Origin: Raffaelea ambrosiae
Taxonomy: Eukaryota; Ascomycota; Sordariomycetes; Ophiostomatales; Ophiostomataceae
Assembly (NCBI GenBank): GCA_002778195.1
Contig: PCDI01000005.1
Span: forward strand, 2,051,690 to 2,115,689
Direction: 5' to 3'
Length of the DNA: 64,000 nt
Positions 46,354 through 58,129 of the stretch are shown here, in pieces (position 1 is the stretch's first letter; each line of letters opens with the position of its first letter). Made by a program: the position numbers and the translations under genes. The notes beneath the pieces were generated by a model, which had not been told where the DNA came from, made no database searches, and saw only the letters and a program-made list of their open reading frames with translations.

Positions 46354-48904
46354 CCGTCGCTGCCCTTGCTATCGCTTTCCTGCTCGCTCGACGTGTCGCC
46401 CTCGTCGTCATCGTCGTCGTCGTCACCCGCTGCTTTCCGCGTCTTCCGTCGAGGGCCGCTGCTGTTGCTGGCGGACAAGACCTTGCGGATGCTGCGCGCG
46501 TTCTTCACCAGGAACGCGGTCACCTCTGCCGGCAGCGGCCGCACGCGCACCCGGATGGTGACCTGCTTCGAGCTCGTGGCGCCCTGCACCACGCCCCGGC
46601 CCAGCTCCTTGCTGGCGGGCGGGCGCATCTCCTCGGCCCGCACAATGGTCTCCCGGTACGGCACGATGGGGGCGCCGGCCTGGATCTCGCAGTGGGCAAA
46701 GCGCTCCTTCAGGTCGGTCAGACACCGCTGCAGGTGCAGCTCGCCCGCCGTCAGCAGCACGTGCTCGCCGTTGGAAAAGTGCTCGTACTCGGCGCAGGGG
46801 TCGCTCTGGACCAGCAGCTGCAGGCCGGCCATCATCTTGTCCAGGTCAGCCGGGTTCTCGGGCTCGAGGGCGACGCGCACAATGGGCCGCCCGCTGGTGC
46901 TCGCCACGCCGGCCAGGTTGCAGGCGCCCTGGACCTGGCTGCAGAGCGTGGCCGCCTTGAGGACGCCGGTGCCCTCGAGGCCGCGGATGCCAAACACCAC
47001 GCCCGCCGGCACCGCGTCGAGGCTCTCGAGGTTGCGGCCCATGAGCATGTACAGCGCCTCGACGGTGATCTTGCGCGGCCGCGGCGCGCTGCGCGGGTGG
47101 GCGGGCGAGAACTTGGGCGGCAGCACGTAGATCTCGTCGCCCACCGAGAGCGTGCCCGAGTAGATGCGGGCAAACCCGATCAGGTGCTCCGCGTCGGGCT
47201 TCTTCTCGCTGTCGTCGTGGTAGTCGTTGTAGGCGTCCAGCGTGGTGGCGTCGAGGGCTGCGGAGAGGTACTGGTCCTCCCCTCCTCCTCCTCCTCCGGC
47301 GGCCTGCTGCTGAACCCGGGCAATCTCGGCGCGCTTCTGGCGGGCCATCTCGCGCGCCTCGTCCGGACTCAGGGCCGTCGTCGTCTTGGCTCTCCGCTTG
47401 TTCTCCGGCAGCTCGCTCTCGGGGACCGACACCATCTTGCTCACGTACACCACGACCGGCTGGTCGGCGGCCTTGTCAAACGAGACCATGGCCCTGCGCA
47501 CGCGGGGGTCGATGTGGGTGGGGTCGGGCGACCGGTCCAGCAGGTCGCCCATGCGCTCGCCCTGCGCCGCGGGCGGCGACGGCAGCGACTCGACCACGGA
47601 CACGAGCAGCGCGGTGGACAGCGGCAGCCACGACGCGAACACGGTCGTCAGCAGCACGCGGGGGTCGCGCGCGCGGCGGACGTGCGGCGGGATGCTGATG
47701 CCGAGCGACCGGGTGATCTTCTCGAGGGCGGCGGCATCGCCCTGGCCGTGGTCGCCGCCCACGGTGGCGCTGTAGACGGCCCAGATGGGCTCGAGCACGA
47801 GCTGCACGAACATGGGCTTGAGGCTGCGGCCGCGCAGATGCTTGGGGCCCAGCACCTTCTTGGTCTTGGGGTCGAGGTAGAAGTTGCCCCAGAGCACCTT
47901 CTCGAGCAGCCGCGGCTTGATGCCCAGCTTGCGCTCGTACAGCACCGCAAACTGGCGCACGGTAAAGGCCCAGCCGTCGACGGCGCTGCTGAAGATGACG
48001 TTGTTCTTCTCGGGCGCAAAGTAGATGTCCTCGTCGTCGCGCTCCTGGAACTCGTCCTCGGCCGGCGCCGTGTTGTTGTTGTTGTTGTTGCTGCTGCTGC
48101 TGCTGCTGTCCTGGGCCGCGGCTTCCTGGGCCGCGGCCACGCGCTCGTCCACGCGCTCGCGCCAGTGCAGGTCCTCCTCCATGCGCTCGCCCTGGAAGAA
48201 GCTGCCCAGCACCGCGTTGACCTGCTCCAGCAGCTTGCTGACGTGCACAAACGCCTCGCCGGGCGTCATCTTCAGCTCCGTCACCAGCCGGTCCATCTTG
48301 TTGATCACCAGCAGCGGCTTGAGCTTCTCCGTCCACGTCTGCCGCAGCACCGTCACCGTCTGGCTGCACACGCCCTCCACCGCGTCCACCAGCACCACGG
48401 CGCCGTCGCAGAGCCGCGACGCCGTCGACACCTCGCTGCTGAAGTCGATGTGGCCCGGCGAGTCGATCAGGTTGATGAGGTACTCCTTGGCCTCGGGCGC
48501 CGCCTCGGGGCTGGGCCGCCGCAGCATGGAGAAGAACAGCGAGATGGCGGACGACTCCATCGTGATGCCGCGCAGCTGCTCGTCGGGCCGCGAGTCGAGG
48601 TACCGGATCTTGCCCGCCATCTTGGGCGAGATGATGCCATTGGTGGCAATGAGGCCGTCTGTCAACGAGGTCTTGCCGTGGTCCTGTGCAGGGGTCAGTA
48701 CGGGGGGAGAAGGCGGATGCAACGGGCACGAGAGCTACTGACAACGTGTGCCAATACGCATATCTGGTCTCACTGTCAGCAGATAGTCCAAATGAAGCTG
48801 AAATCGTGGTAGGCTGCCGCCCTGAAGAATAGGGTACGAACATTCCGCACGTTGTCGGCATGCTGCTGGAGAGCCGCCAGTTTCTCCGGGGTGACGACAG
48901 GCAT
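45039..48904 (-). CDS. RIA1: Ribosome assembly GTPase RIA1/EFL1 (elongation factor 2-like)
   Basis: Cytoplasmic GTPase that, with Sdo1/SBDS, releases Tif6/eIF6 from pre-60S subunits. Exons 48904-48842, 48763-48743, 48683-45641 and 45421-45039 give 1169 residues. Exon 2 is a 21-nt microexon coding ICVLAHV. The P-loop AHVDHGKT (26-33) is assembled across the exon 2/3 junction; DSPGH and NKMDR follow as G3 and G4, and RGITMESSAISL is the EF2-like switch region. EF2-type domains continue with LHLQRCLTDLKERFAHCEIQ and the C-terminal EVLGRVYDVLTRRRGRVL. Insertions include a Gln/Ser/Asn patch (about 48070-48120) and an Asp/Ser/Glu block (residues about 778-847). The last intron (45422-45640, 219 nt) contains a C-run at 45609-45626 and AAACAGAATG-type repeats and is stop-free in frame, so an intron-retaining frame exists, but GTAAGT and CTAAC/CAG signals and the clean EF2 homology across the splice support removal. 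Confidence 0.93.
45498..45560 (+). repeat. Tandem AAAACA(G/T)AATG repeats inside a RIA1 intron
   Basis: About five to six copies of a 10-11-bp unit (AAAACAGAATG / AAAACATAATG) are arrayed within the last RIA1 intron, upstream (on the + strand) of the 18-nt C-run at about 45609-45626. They explain why this intron is longer than most others in the window. Confidence 0.65.
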
Positions 48905-49752
48905 CGTGGAGGATAGAAGGAGAGGAGGCTATGGGAAAGACGGGCCGTCGACCGCGTGTGGTTCCAGCACCAATCCGAGTGCAAGAGTATCCGACCAGGC
49001 TCGTCTACAGAAGTGAAGGAAGGCAAGCTGTCTTTTCTACTGGGCTGCGTGGCGCTGGGTTCCCTGCCAAATCCAGTGAGAAACCAAGGGCAAGGAAGGC
49101 AACAAGAAAGGGTCCAGCTGGAGCAGAAGAAAAAGTGCCCCGGCACGATGCTGTGCGAAACAACGCTCCAAATGCAGATGCGTGAGGCGATCGTGAAAAT
49201 TGTTTCCTGCCCGAAAAGTCGAAAAGCTGCCTACAGGTCTGATACCAGACTCAGAATTACTCATATCGCCGTCATTCTCCCCCCCGAGGGCCGCCCCTAC
49301 AGAGGGGCAAATTTCCAGTTACAGCGCGCTGGCTCGCTGGGAGAGCTGTCTGTCCCCGCCGGGTGTTCCTTTTTCCGCCGCCGCTCACGTGGGAGGCTAC
49401 AGAAGGCTGCGGCCTCGTCTGGAGAGGGTCTCTGAGCGTGTAAGTTGAGTCTCTTCCAAAGCCTCTTGTGTGTTCGTTTTGTGTTGAGTCTATTTTCCCC
49501 TCGAAGAACATTCTGAATACTCCCATGCAACGAGTTGAAAAAGAAGTTGAAAAAAAATTTGAACCTGAACAAAATAGAAGTTCTCCAAGACGGACCAGAC
49601 CTTTTATTCATTCTCGAATTCTACACGCAACAAACAGGAATCGCTTTGTATTACAAATCAATCTCAACAAAATCTTGAAAAGTCTTGAAAAATCTTGAAA
49701 AATCTTAAATTATATACCACTCGCCAAGCACCCCCGGCTCGCAGCAGTCCCC
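48905..49752. other. RIA1 promoter and 3' flank of the MFS gene
   Basis: Both flanking genes are on the minus strand. Near 49671-49709 there is a short tandem repeat with unit TCTTGAAAAA (four copies, the last degraded to TCTTAAAT), probably in the MFS 3' UTR. Reading frames across 48956-49435 (+) and 49037-49264 (-) have no family resemblance. I see no gene. Confidence 0.5.
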
Positions 49753-51568
49753 CTACGCTTCAACAACCTCCCCCGAAGACAGCGTGTTGTCCTTCCCCTT
49801 TGTCTTGTTCTCGCGCCATCTCTGCAGCCAGGGCAGACCACCTCCCGTCCACAGTGTCAACGCAACAACCCAGGCCAGCGCGCTGCCCCAGCCGTGCGTC
49901 TTCTTGAACTGCGGCGCCAGGCTCGAGGCCATCTGGACCTGCTGGAACGGAATGACGACCGCCTGGCCGACGGACACCATGAAGCCCAGGACAAACGCAC
50001 GCTTCTGCTGGTCTCCCTGGCAGGCCTCGTTGGCCCAGCCGGCGAGCAGCGGGGTGTAGCAGCCGTAGCAGCCGTGCATGATGAAGACGGCCATCAGCAG
50101 CTTCTGCGGCACATTCCACGCCGTGAGCACGGCATAGTTGAAGATCATCAAGCATCCCACGGCACCGCACACCAAGGCACGGCCCTGGCGCTTGTCTGCG
50201 ATGTAGCCGGTGGCGACCATGAAGAAAAAGTTGACGGCACCAATGCAGGTGGGAATGTTGTTGATCTGGGGGACGCTGTACCTGTGGGTGGATTTGAGGT
50301 ACAGAGCGAAGAACTGCATGACATAGCTAAGGTGTGTTAGAAGCTTCAACGTCGCGAGAGCTGTCTCCAGTGTCTCCAGTGTCTTTGACTCGACTTACCT
50401 TCCGCAGGTCAGGGTCCAGAAGGAGTATGCAAGTGTAAAGGCATAGACCTGCCACGAGCCAAAGGTGCGCTGGATCACCGTCCAGTCCATCTTGGTGTTT
50501 GTGTTCTGGCCGTCCTCTTCCATCCGCTGACGGGCCCGTTCTCGCTCCCAGGCATTGAGGTAGAACGCCTGGGTCGTGTGGGGTGTGTCTGGGAAGGTGA
50601 TCTGAACAGTGTTAGCGGCGATCTCGTGGCTCTGCGAGACAGCGTCGGCCCGGACCCAGACATACGAATCCATACACGGCCACGGGCACGGCCAGCAAGC
50701 AGTCAAAAACGAACAGCCAGCGCCAGCTGGACATGCCTCCCTTGCCTTCCATGCCGGAGAAGAGAGCGGCTTGCAGGTAGCCCGAGAACATCTGGCCGAG
50801 GACGCCGCTCATGACGAAGAGGCCGCTGCGGCGCGACAGCTCGCTCTTGCGGTACCACGACCCGAGACACCACATGACGCCCGGCCAGGCCGCCGACTCA
50901 AAGGCCCCGACAAAGAAGCGGAGCACGTAGAACTGGTAGGCATGGCTGCACCGGCACAGCCCCAGGACCAAGACGGACCAGGCGAAGAGACACCCCGGCA
51001 GCCAGTAGCGCGGCCGGACCACGGTGATGACCAGGTTGGCGACCACGCCTCCCAGGATGGTTCCTGACACGAGCGTGAGCAAGACGTGCCAGACGACGCA
51101 GATCCATGCGCACATCGGCAGAGGGCGCTTACCAATGGAAAAGTAGGTGTTCATCCACGAGAGCTCGTTGCCCTGGCCGAAGCCAAGCTCCTCCTGCATG
51201 CCCGACACATAGGCATTGGAAATGTTGTTTTGGTCCAGCTGGACGGGCGCGTGTCAGTGCTGGGGGGGTCTCGGCGTGGCCCAGAGAGAGAGAGCAGAAC
51301 AGAACGAAAACGCGCAACGCACCTGCTTAACAAAGTACATCAAGCACGAGTAGCTCAGCAGGAACCAGTCCAGCTTGAAGATGAGCATCTTCTCCTCCTT
51401 GGAGGTGCCGGGCTCGTGCCAGTGGAACCACCTGGCCGTGCCCCCGCGGGGCAGATGGCTGGCCGAGCCGGTCGCCGAGTCGGTCGCCGAGTCGGTCGTG
51501 TGGACCGAAGCGCTGGTCTCGCGCTTCTGTGGCGCCAGGCCGGCGGCGTCTGGTGTGGGTGCGGCCAT
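49753..51568 (-). CDS. MFS transporter, Dal5/allantoate permease (anion:cation symporter) family
   Basis: Plasma-membrane proton symporter of the family that imports allantoate, ureidosuccinate, dipeptides, vitamins or related organic anions. Exons 51568-51323, 51238-51133, 51063-50666, 50601-50399 and 50326-49753 give 508 residues. The hydrophilic N-terminus (MAAPTPDAAGLAPQK...) precedes TM1 (LDWFLLSYSCLMYFVKQLDQ) and the family signature NNISNAYVSGMQEEL. Other family marks are RPRYWLPGCL, FYVLRFFVGAFESAAWPG, WYRKSELSRRSGLF and the central-loop start FITFPDTPHTT. The second half has AYSFWTLTCG, INNIPTCIGAVNFFFMVATG and further helices. Intron 2 (51064-51132, 69 nt) is stop-free in frame; retention would break the SIG-TILGG helix, so splicing is favoured. 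It is divergent from the hydrolase at 52116 and probably co-regulated. Substrate unknown. Confidence 0.9.
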
Positions 51569-52115
51569 GGCTGGGTTCTGGGCTGGTTTGCCCTGTTCTG
51601 GGCTGTTCTGCACTGTTCTGCACTGTTCTGCACTGCTCTGAACTGGCTGCTCAGACAGCGGATTCGAACCCTTTCCCTTGCCCAACAGCAACGACAAGCA
51701 AGTGAAACCGGCAGCAATCCAAACGACACGAAAAAAAAAATAAGAGCGGACACCTGCCCGCGAGCCTTTCTCGCGCGGTCCTCGGCCAGGCTGTCTCCCA
51801 TTATGTAGGCTCGAAGAAAGGACTCGGGGAAGCGGCCAATGAGATTTTGCCATGGCCTTTGTCGATGGTGTGCTACCGGGCTAAGGACCGACTGCCGTGG
51901 AATATGTGGGAACGGCAGCATTTTGGGTGTCGGGGATGGCCCGCTGTGGCGCTGACATGGGCGGGATGGAACCGCAAGAGACCCAGCCCAGTGAGAACCC
52001 AGTGCGCCAGGGAGACAGTTCCGCGGTCAAGATACCGGCCCTTATCTGTGCTGCAAGTCCAGGAGTACGTCCGCGATTGGCCTCGTCTTGGAAGCACGGC
52101 TTCATACTTCCCGCG
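51569..52115. promoter_or_regulatory. Divergent promoter MFS / hydrolase with 10-bp tandem repeat
   Basis: The 547-bp spacer separates the divergent transporter and hydrolase starts. Immediately upstream of the transporter ATG, positions 51591-51640 hold five copies of a 10-bp unit ending in CTG(T/C)TCTG (+ strand). No other gene fits here. Common control of both genes is inferred from the arrangement only. Confidence 0.55.
51591..51640 (+). repeat. 10-bp tandem repeat in the transporter leader
   Basis: Five units (51591, 51601, 51611, 51621, 51631) each end CTGTTCTG or CTGCTCTG; the middle two are identical (CACTGTTCTG). The array begins only 22 bp upstream of the transporter start codon, so it is likely transcribed as part of the 5' leader. 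Confidence 0.75.
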
Positions 52116-53328
52116 ATGATGGCCTTCCTCAACGTCAACGGGGCCACGCTGGCCTACGAGATCAGCGGCCCGGACAATGCGCCTCTGATGATCACACTGC
52201 ACGGCGGCAGGGGAATGGGTACGTCGTGCTGGTTTGGATTGTGGCAAGCCCATCATCTGACGTTGAACCAAGGAGACCACAGGTCGGACTACAAGGTGTA
52301 CAGTCGGCTGGACGACCAGCTGCGCGTTGTGTCGTTTGACTACCGGGGCCACGGGGCAAGCTCGCGCACCAGGCCGTACACGTTTGGGCAGATTGTCGAC
52401 GACATTGAAGGCGTGCGGCGGCACTTTCTGGGGCCGGACAAGCCGGCTGTGATCTGTGGCGGCAGCTTTGGCGGGTTCCTGGCACAGCAGTATGCCATCA
52501 CCTACGCCTCGCGGGTGTCGCACCTGATTCTGCGAGGCACAGCGCCTTCATACCATCGTGAGTTTTTGTTTTTGTTTCCCTTTTCGTTTTCTTTCTTCTT
52601 TCTTCTTTCCTCTTTCTTCTTCCTCCTCTTCCTCTTCTTCTTCTTTCCTGTTGACATTCACTTTCAAACTTGCTTCCCAGACGAGGAGGGTGCCATCCGG
52701 ACGCTCGAGGCGCGCATGGGCCGGGTGCCCAGCTTCTCCAGAGAGATGCTGCGCGACAAGGTGTTTGGCGCCTACGAGGACGACGAGGAGTTCAAGCTGG
52801 TGCACTTTGCCATGATGCCCCTGTACAGCGACAGCTACGATGCCAATGCGGGCCTGCGTGCCTGCCGCGACACGGTCCACGTTGCGGAATCCCACAGTGA
52901 GTTGGACGCGGCCGCGCGAGGAGATCGGGGAGAGGCGTCTCGGAGAGAGAGAGAGCCCCGTTGACAGCGTCCCAGACGACCTGTATTCGGAACAGGAAAA
53001 GTACTTTGACTACCGCGACCAGCTCGGCGCCATCACGGCCAAGACGCTGGTGATTGTGGGCGACCGCGACTGGATCTGCCCGCCAGGTGGGTGTGGCCGA
53101 AACACAGCCCGAACACAGCCTGCCATGGCTGGCTGTAGGATAGACAAGCACTAACAGCGCGCACACACGGCAGAGAACGCGCGCGAGATTGCCGGCAAGG
53201 TCCAGCAGGCCGAGCTGGTCGTGGTTCCGGGCGCCAACCACGGCGTGCATCTGGAGAAGACCGAGCTGGTGCTGGCCAAGATACGGGAGTTTCTGGGATT
53301 GTCAGATACGAGAATGGATAGTGGATAG
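52116..53328 (+). CDS. Alpha/beta hydrolase, proline iminopeptidase-like (S33-type)
   Basis: Five exons, 52116-52218, 52273-52557, 52681-52896, 52976-53086 and 53174-53328 (TAG), give 289 residues, the size of single-domain S33 hydrolases. The fold reads in order: LMITLHGGRGMGDH (oxyanion loop HGG), VVSFDYRGHGASS, then the nucleophile elbow VICGGSFGGFLAQQYA with Ser99, a lid-like helical segment (HEEGAIRTLEARMGRVPSFS), LVIVGDRDWICPP with the candidate Asp, and VPGANHGVHLE with the candidate His. The catalytic triad is therefore intact. HGG and GGSFGG are typical of proline iminopeptidases and related amidases/hydrolases, but the family is broad and peptidase activity is not proven. The start could be either of two adjacent ATGs (52116 or 52119). 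Introns 1 and 2 (54 and 123 nt) are stop-free in frame. It is followed 341 bp downstream by the oxoprolinase in the same orientation. Confidence 0.87.
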
Positions 53329-53669
53329 GGTTGTGCAAGTCATACTACAATGCGATGTTGTTGGATGCGACTCTGGTGGTGCTGTTGTAGCCTGTAGGGC
53401 CGGCCAAGATCTGGCCGTCGGGCGGACTCCGACGCCGTCCGTCGCTGGGCCCTATCGCGCCATTCCGAGCCTTTGATGGGGCCCAGCATGACGGCCTGGA
53501 CTAGAGATGGATTAAAAGCGCAGCGCCTGTCTAGGGCGGCCCGTGCAGGGTCTTTTGCAGAGCCAAGCCAGGGCATGCCATTGAAGGCCATGGAAGGCCA
53601 TTGAAAGCGCCACGCATTCCAGACAGGCCACCAGTTAGTTGCCTTGGGACGTCGTCCTTGCGAACCACC
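53329..53669. promoter_or_regulatory. Spacer between hydrolase and oxoprolinase genes
   Basis: This 341-bp spacer serves as hydrolase 3' flank and oxoprolinase promoter. GGCCAT(T/G)GAA-type units repeat three times at 53577-53606. I see no gene. Confidence 0.5.
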
Positions 53670-56600
53670 ATGGACATCCGCGTGTCCATCGACCGGGGCG
53701 GCACGTTCTGCGACGTGATCGCCACGGATGCCGACGGCCAGAACCCGTTCATCTTCAAGCTGCTGTCCGAAGACCCGGCCAACTATGCCGATGCGCCCAC
53801 CGAGGCCATCCGCAGGGTCCTGGAGCGGTACGAAGGCAAGACGATTGCGCCGGGCGAGAAGCTGGATGCCTCGCGAATAGGTTGGTCGATGCGGCTTCTT
53901 TCCCCGTTGCCTTGGGTTTTCCTGCGTCCTGTTCCCCATTGACCGACCCCAAACAGCGTCCTGCCGCATTGGCACGACGATCGCCACCAACGCCCTGCTC
54001 ACAGGCACCGGCGAACGGTTTGCCTTTGCCACGACCAAGGGTAAGAAGACGACCCCCACCCCGTGTTGTGTTGCCTGTTCCCGGCCGGTCCGCAGCTCTC
54101 ACACAGACAGGCTTCAAAGACGTCTGCGTCATCGGCGACCAGTCGCGGCCCGAGCTGTTCAATCTCCGGGTCCGCAAAGCAGAGGCGCTGCACGCGCAGG
54201 TCGTCGAGATCGACGAGCGGGTGACCCTGGAGGACTACGACCTCGACCCGTTCAAGGCCCAGAAGCAGCAGGCCCGGCAGCAGCAGGCCCGGCCGGACGC
54301 CGACCTGGTCCAGACGCCCAGCGGCGAGGTCGTGCGCGTGCTGCGGCGGCCGGACCGGGCGGCCGTCCGCGCGCAGCTCGCGGCGCTGCGGGCCGACGGC
54401 TTCACGTCGCTGGCCGTCTGCTTCATGCACGCGTACGTGTTCCCGGACCACGAGCAGACGGTGGCGGCGATCGCGCGCGACGTGGGCTTCCGCTACGTGA
54501 CGATCTCGTCGGCGACGCGGCCGACGATCAAGTTTGTCCACCGCAGCAACTCGACGTGCTCGGAGGCGTACCTGTACCCGCTTGTGCGGCGCTACGTGGC
54601 CGGCTTCCAGGCCGGCTTTGCCGTGCCGCCGCGGCGCGTCGAGTTCATGTGCTCGGACGGCGGCCTCCGGCAGGCGGACCGGTTCCGCGGCAACGAGGCG
54701 CTGCTCAGCGGGCCGGCCGGCGGCGTCGTGGGCACGGCGCGGTGCTTTGACGCGCGCGAGGGCACGCCCGTCATCGGCTTCGACATGGGCGGCACCAGCA
54801 CCGACGTGGCGCGCTACGACGGCGCCTACGACTACCTGCAGCAGACGACCATTGCGGGGCGCACCCTGCACCTGACCATGCTCAACATCGCCACCGTGGC
54901 CGCCGGCGGCGGCTCCGTGCTGTGTGCGCGCAACGGCCTGCTGGCGGTCGGCCCGGCGTCCGCCGGCGCCCACCCGGGGCCGGCCTGCTACCGCAAGGGC
55001 GGCCCGCTGACGGTGACCGACGCCAACCTGTTCCTGGGCCGCCTCGTGCTGTCGTCGTTCCCGGCCATCTTCGGCGCCGGCGGCGACCAGCCGCTCGACA
55101 CCGCCGTCGTGGCCGCCCGCATGGCCGCCGTGACGGCCGACTTCAACCGGCAGACCGGCCAGCGCCTGTCGGCCGCCGAGGTCGCCGCCGGCTTCCTGCA
55201 CGTCGCCAACGAGACCATGAGCCGGCCGATCCGCAACGCCACCGAGGCCCGCGGCTACGCGCCCGAGCGCCACCACCTCGTCAGCTTCGGCGGCGCCGGC
55301 GGCCAGCACGCCTGCGCCCTCGCCGACACCCTCGGCATCCGCCGCGTGCTCGTCCACCGCCTGTCGTCGCTGCTGTCGGCCCACGGCATCGGCCACGCCG
55401 CGCTGCAGAGCGAGGCCGTCGCCCCCTACGCCGCCGCGCTGGACGACGCCGCGGCCATGGCCGGCCTGCGCGGCGTCGTGGCCGACCTCCGGGCCCGGGT
55501 GACGCGCGCGCTGGTGGCCCAGGGCGCGGCGGCCGCCGCGCCCCCGGCCACGGACAGCAGCAGCAGCAGCAACAGCAGCGGCAGCAGCAGCAGCCGCCTC
55601 GTGCTGGACGAGCTGCTGGTGCTCAAGTACGCGGGCACCGACACGGACCTGGCCATCGCGCGGCCGGCCGACGGCGACTACGCGGCGGCGTTCCGGGCCA
55701 CGCACCTGCGCGAGTTTGCCTTTTCCATGAGCCGGCCCATCATGGTCGAGTCCGTCGTGGTGCGCGGCACCGGACGCAGCACGGGGTCGCCGCGGACGGA
55801 GCCGTCGGCCTACGAGGAGCTGGCCGCGTCGAGCCGGACCGTGCTGGCCGGGGACCGCGCGACGACGACACAGCAGGCGTACTTTGACGGCCGCTGGCAG
55901 GCGACGCCGGTGTACAAGCTGGACGAGGTGCCGGCGGGCAGCGTCCTCCACGGGCCGGCCCTGGTCATCGACCAGACGCAGACGCTTGTGGTCGAGCCCG
56001 CCTTCCTGGCCCACATCCTGCCGACCTATGTGGTGATGGACAAGAGGGAGGAGGAGCCAGACCACGGCGGCGACCCTCCTGCCACCACTCCGGCGGCCCC
56101 CCCGGCGGTCCCCCCGGCTCCCTCCCCGGCTCCCATCCCGACTGCCCCCCCGACGGCCCCCCCGGCGGCCTCCCCGGCGACCCCCCCGGCTGCCCCGGCT
56201 GCCCCGACTGCCCCCCCGGCTCCCTCCCCGGCGCCCCCCCCCCTCGACCCCGTCCGGCTGTCCGTCTTTGCCCACCGGTTCATGGCCATTGCCGAGCAGA
56301 TGGGCCACACGCTGCAGCGCACGTCCATCTCGAGCAGCATCAAGGAGCGCCTCGACTTCTCGTGCGCCGTGTTCGCGCCGGACGGCAAGCTGGTGGCCAA
56401 CGCCCCGCACATCCCCATCCACCTCGGCAGCATGCAGTTTGCCGTGCAGGCCCAGCACAGGCACTGGCGCGGGCGTCTGCGGCCGGGCGACGTGCTGCTG
56501 ACGAACCACCCGCAGTGGGGGGGGACGCACCTGCCGGATTTGACGGTGGTGACGCCGGTGTTTGTGGATGACGATGACGACGACGACGACGTCTCCGACG

Positions 56601-58129
56601 TCGAAGACGTCGGAGATGTCGGAGATGTCGGAGACGGCAAAGACAAAGACGTCGACAGCAAGGGTGAAAATGCCGGCAAAGACGATGACGACGTCGTCGA
56701 CGTCGTCGACAGCAAAGACGTCGGCAAAGACGACAGCAAAGACAGCAAAGACGGACGCAAGCACAGGCCCAAGATCGCCTTCTATGTGGCCTCGCGTGGC
56801 CACCACACCGACATCGGCGGCAAAGGCATCACCAGCATGATGCCCGAGTCCAAGATGCTGTGGGAAGAGGGCATCGTGGTGCCGACCATGAAGATTGTCA
56901 GCGGCGGCGTCTTCCTCGAGGACGACGTGCGCGCCCTGTTCGCCGGCGTCGCCGCCCGCCCCGGCTGCAGCGCCACCCGCCGCCTCCAGGACAACCTGTC
57001 CGACCTGCGGGCCCAGACCTCGGCCAACCAGCGCGGCATCGTCCTGCTGCAGAAGCTGTGCCGCGAGTACGCCCGGCCCGTCGTCCACCGCTACATGCGC
57101 GGCATCCAGGCCACCGCCGAGGCCGCCGTGCGCCACTTCTTCCGCGCGGTCGCCGCCGCCGCCACCGCCACCGCCGCCGAGACGCGGCAGCCCCTGGCCG
57201 CCACCGACTACCTCGACGACGGCACCGCCATGAAGGTCGCCATCACCATCGACCCCGTCGCCGGCAGCGCCGTCTTCGACTTTGCCGGCTCCGGGCCCCA
57301 GATGTGGGGCAACTACAACTGCCCGCTCTCGATCACGCACTCGGCCATCCTGTACGCCATCCGCTGCCTCGTCGACCTCGCCATCCCCCTCAACCAGGGC
57401 TGCCTCGCGCCCTGCACCATCCGCGTCCCCGCCGGCTCCGTCCTCAACCCCGGCCCGGGCGTCGCCATCTGCGGGTCCACGCTCGCCAGCCAGCGCGTCG
57501 TCGACCTCGTCCTGCGCGCCTTTGGCCGCTTCGGCGCCAGCCAGGGCTGCGCCAACTCGTTCGGCTGGGGCATGGGCGGCACCAACCCGCACACCGGCGC
57601 CGTCGAGCCCGGCTGGAACTACGGCGAGTCCATCGGCGGCGGCGTCGGCGCCGGCGCCGGCTACCACGGCGCCAGCGGCGTCCACGTCCACTCCACCAAC
57701 ACCCGCCAGACCGACAGCGAGGTCGTCGAGAAGCGTACCCCCGTGCTCGTCCGGCGCTACGGCCTGCGGCCCGGCAGCGGCGGCCGCGGCCGCTGGCGCG
57801 GCGGCGACGGCATCACCCGCGAGATCGAGGCCCGCGCCCGCCTCACCTTTAGCATCCTCAGCGACCGCCGCGTCTACCGCCCCTACGGCATGGCCGGCGG
57901 CCGCCCGGGCCAGCGCGGCGAGAACTGCGTCTACAAGTTCAGCGGCGAGGCGACCCCGCGCCTGGAGCGCATGAACCTGGGCGGCAAGGCCGTCGTGGCC
58001 CTCGAGCCGGGCGAGTACGTGCAGATCAACACCCCCGGCGGCGGCGGCTACGGCCGGCCCGAAGACGACGACAGCGGCGACGACGAGGCCGATCCCAGCT
58101 GGAACGACTTCCACCGGGCCTATGTATAA
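53670..58129 (+). CDS. OXP1: 5-oxoprolinase (HyuA-HyuB fusion, ATP-dependent)
   Basis: Hydrolyses 5-oxo-L-proline to L-glutamate using ATP; some relatives act on hydantoins. Exons 53670-53880, 53957-54040 and 54111-58129 give 1437 residues, longer than the usual ~1290. The HyuA N-terminal block starts [20 protein letters not shown], followed by [11 protein letters not shown] (about 76-86) and [16 protein letters not shown] near residue 321, the acetate-kinase-like nucleotide motif. HyuB begins near residue 810 ([34 protein letters not shown]) and includes [33 protein letters not shown] and the C-terminal [15 protein letters not shown]. Two additions explain the length: a Pro/Ala-rich linker between the halves (about 755-809) and a ~65-residue Asp/Lys/Val repeat (about 915-982, DNA 56557-56760) inserted between TPVF and [12 protein letters not shown]. 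Donors are GTTGGT and GTAAGA, acceptors CAG. It belongs to the putative catabolic cluster. Confidence 0.93.

Noticed and set aside
45648..48812. 1054-codon open frame on the + strand opposite RIA1
   Set aside because: Same compositional effect; the minus strand codes a full EF2-like GTPase with G motifs.
51660..51671. tRNA T-loop-like GGGTTCGAATCC on the minus strand
   Set aside because: No A box, no anticodon stem and no acceptor pairing in the adjacent sequence; it lies in the transporter leader.
53999..58114. 1371-codon open frame on the - strand opposite the oxoprolinase
   Set aside because: Gly/Val/Ala-rich mirror of a GC-rich gene with no recognisable motif; the plus strand has full HyuA-HyuB signatures.
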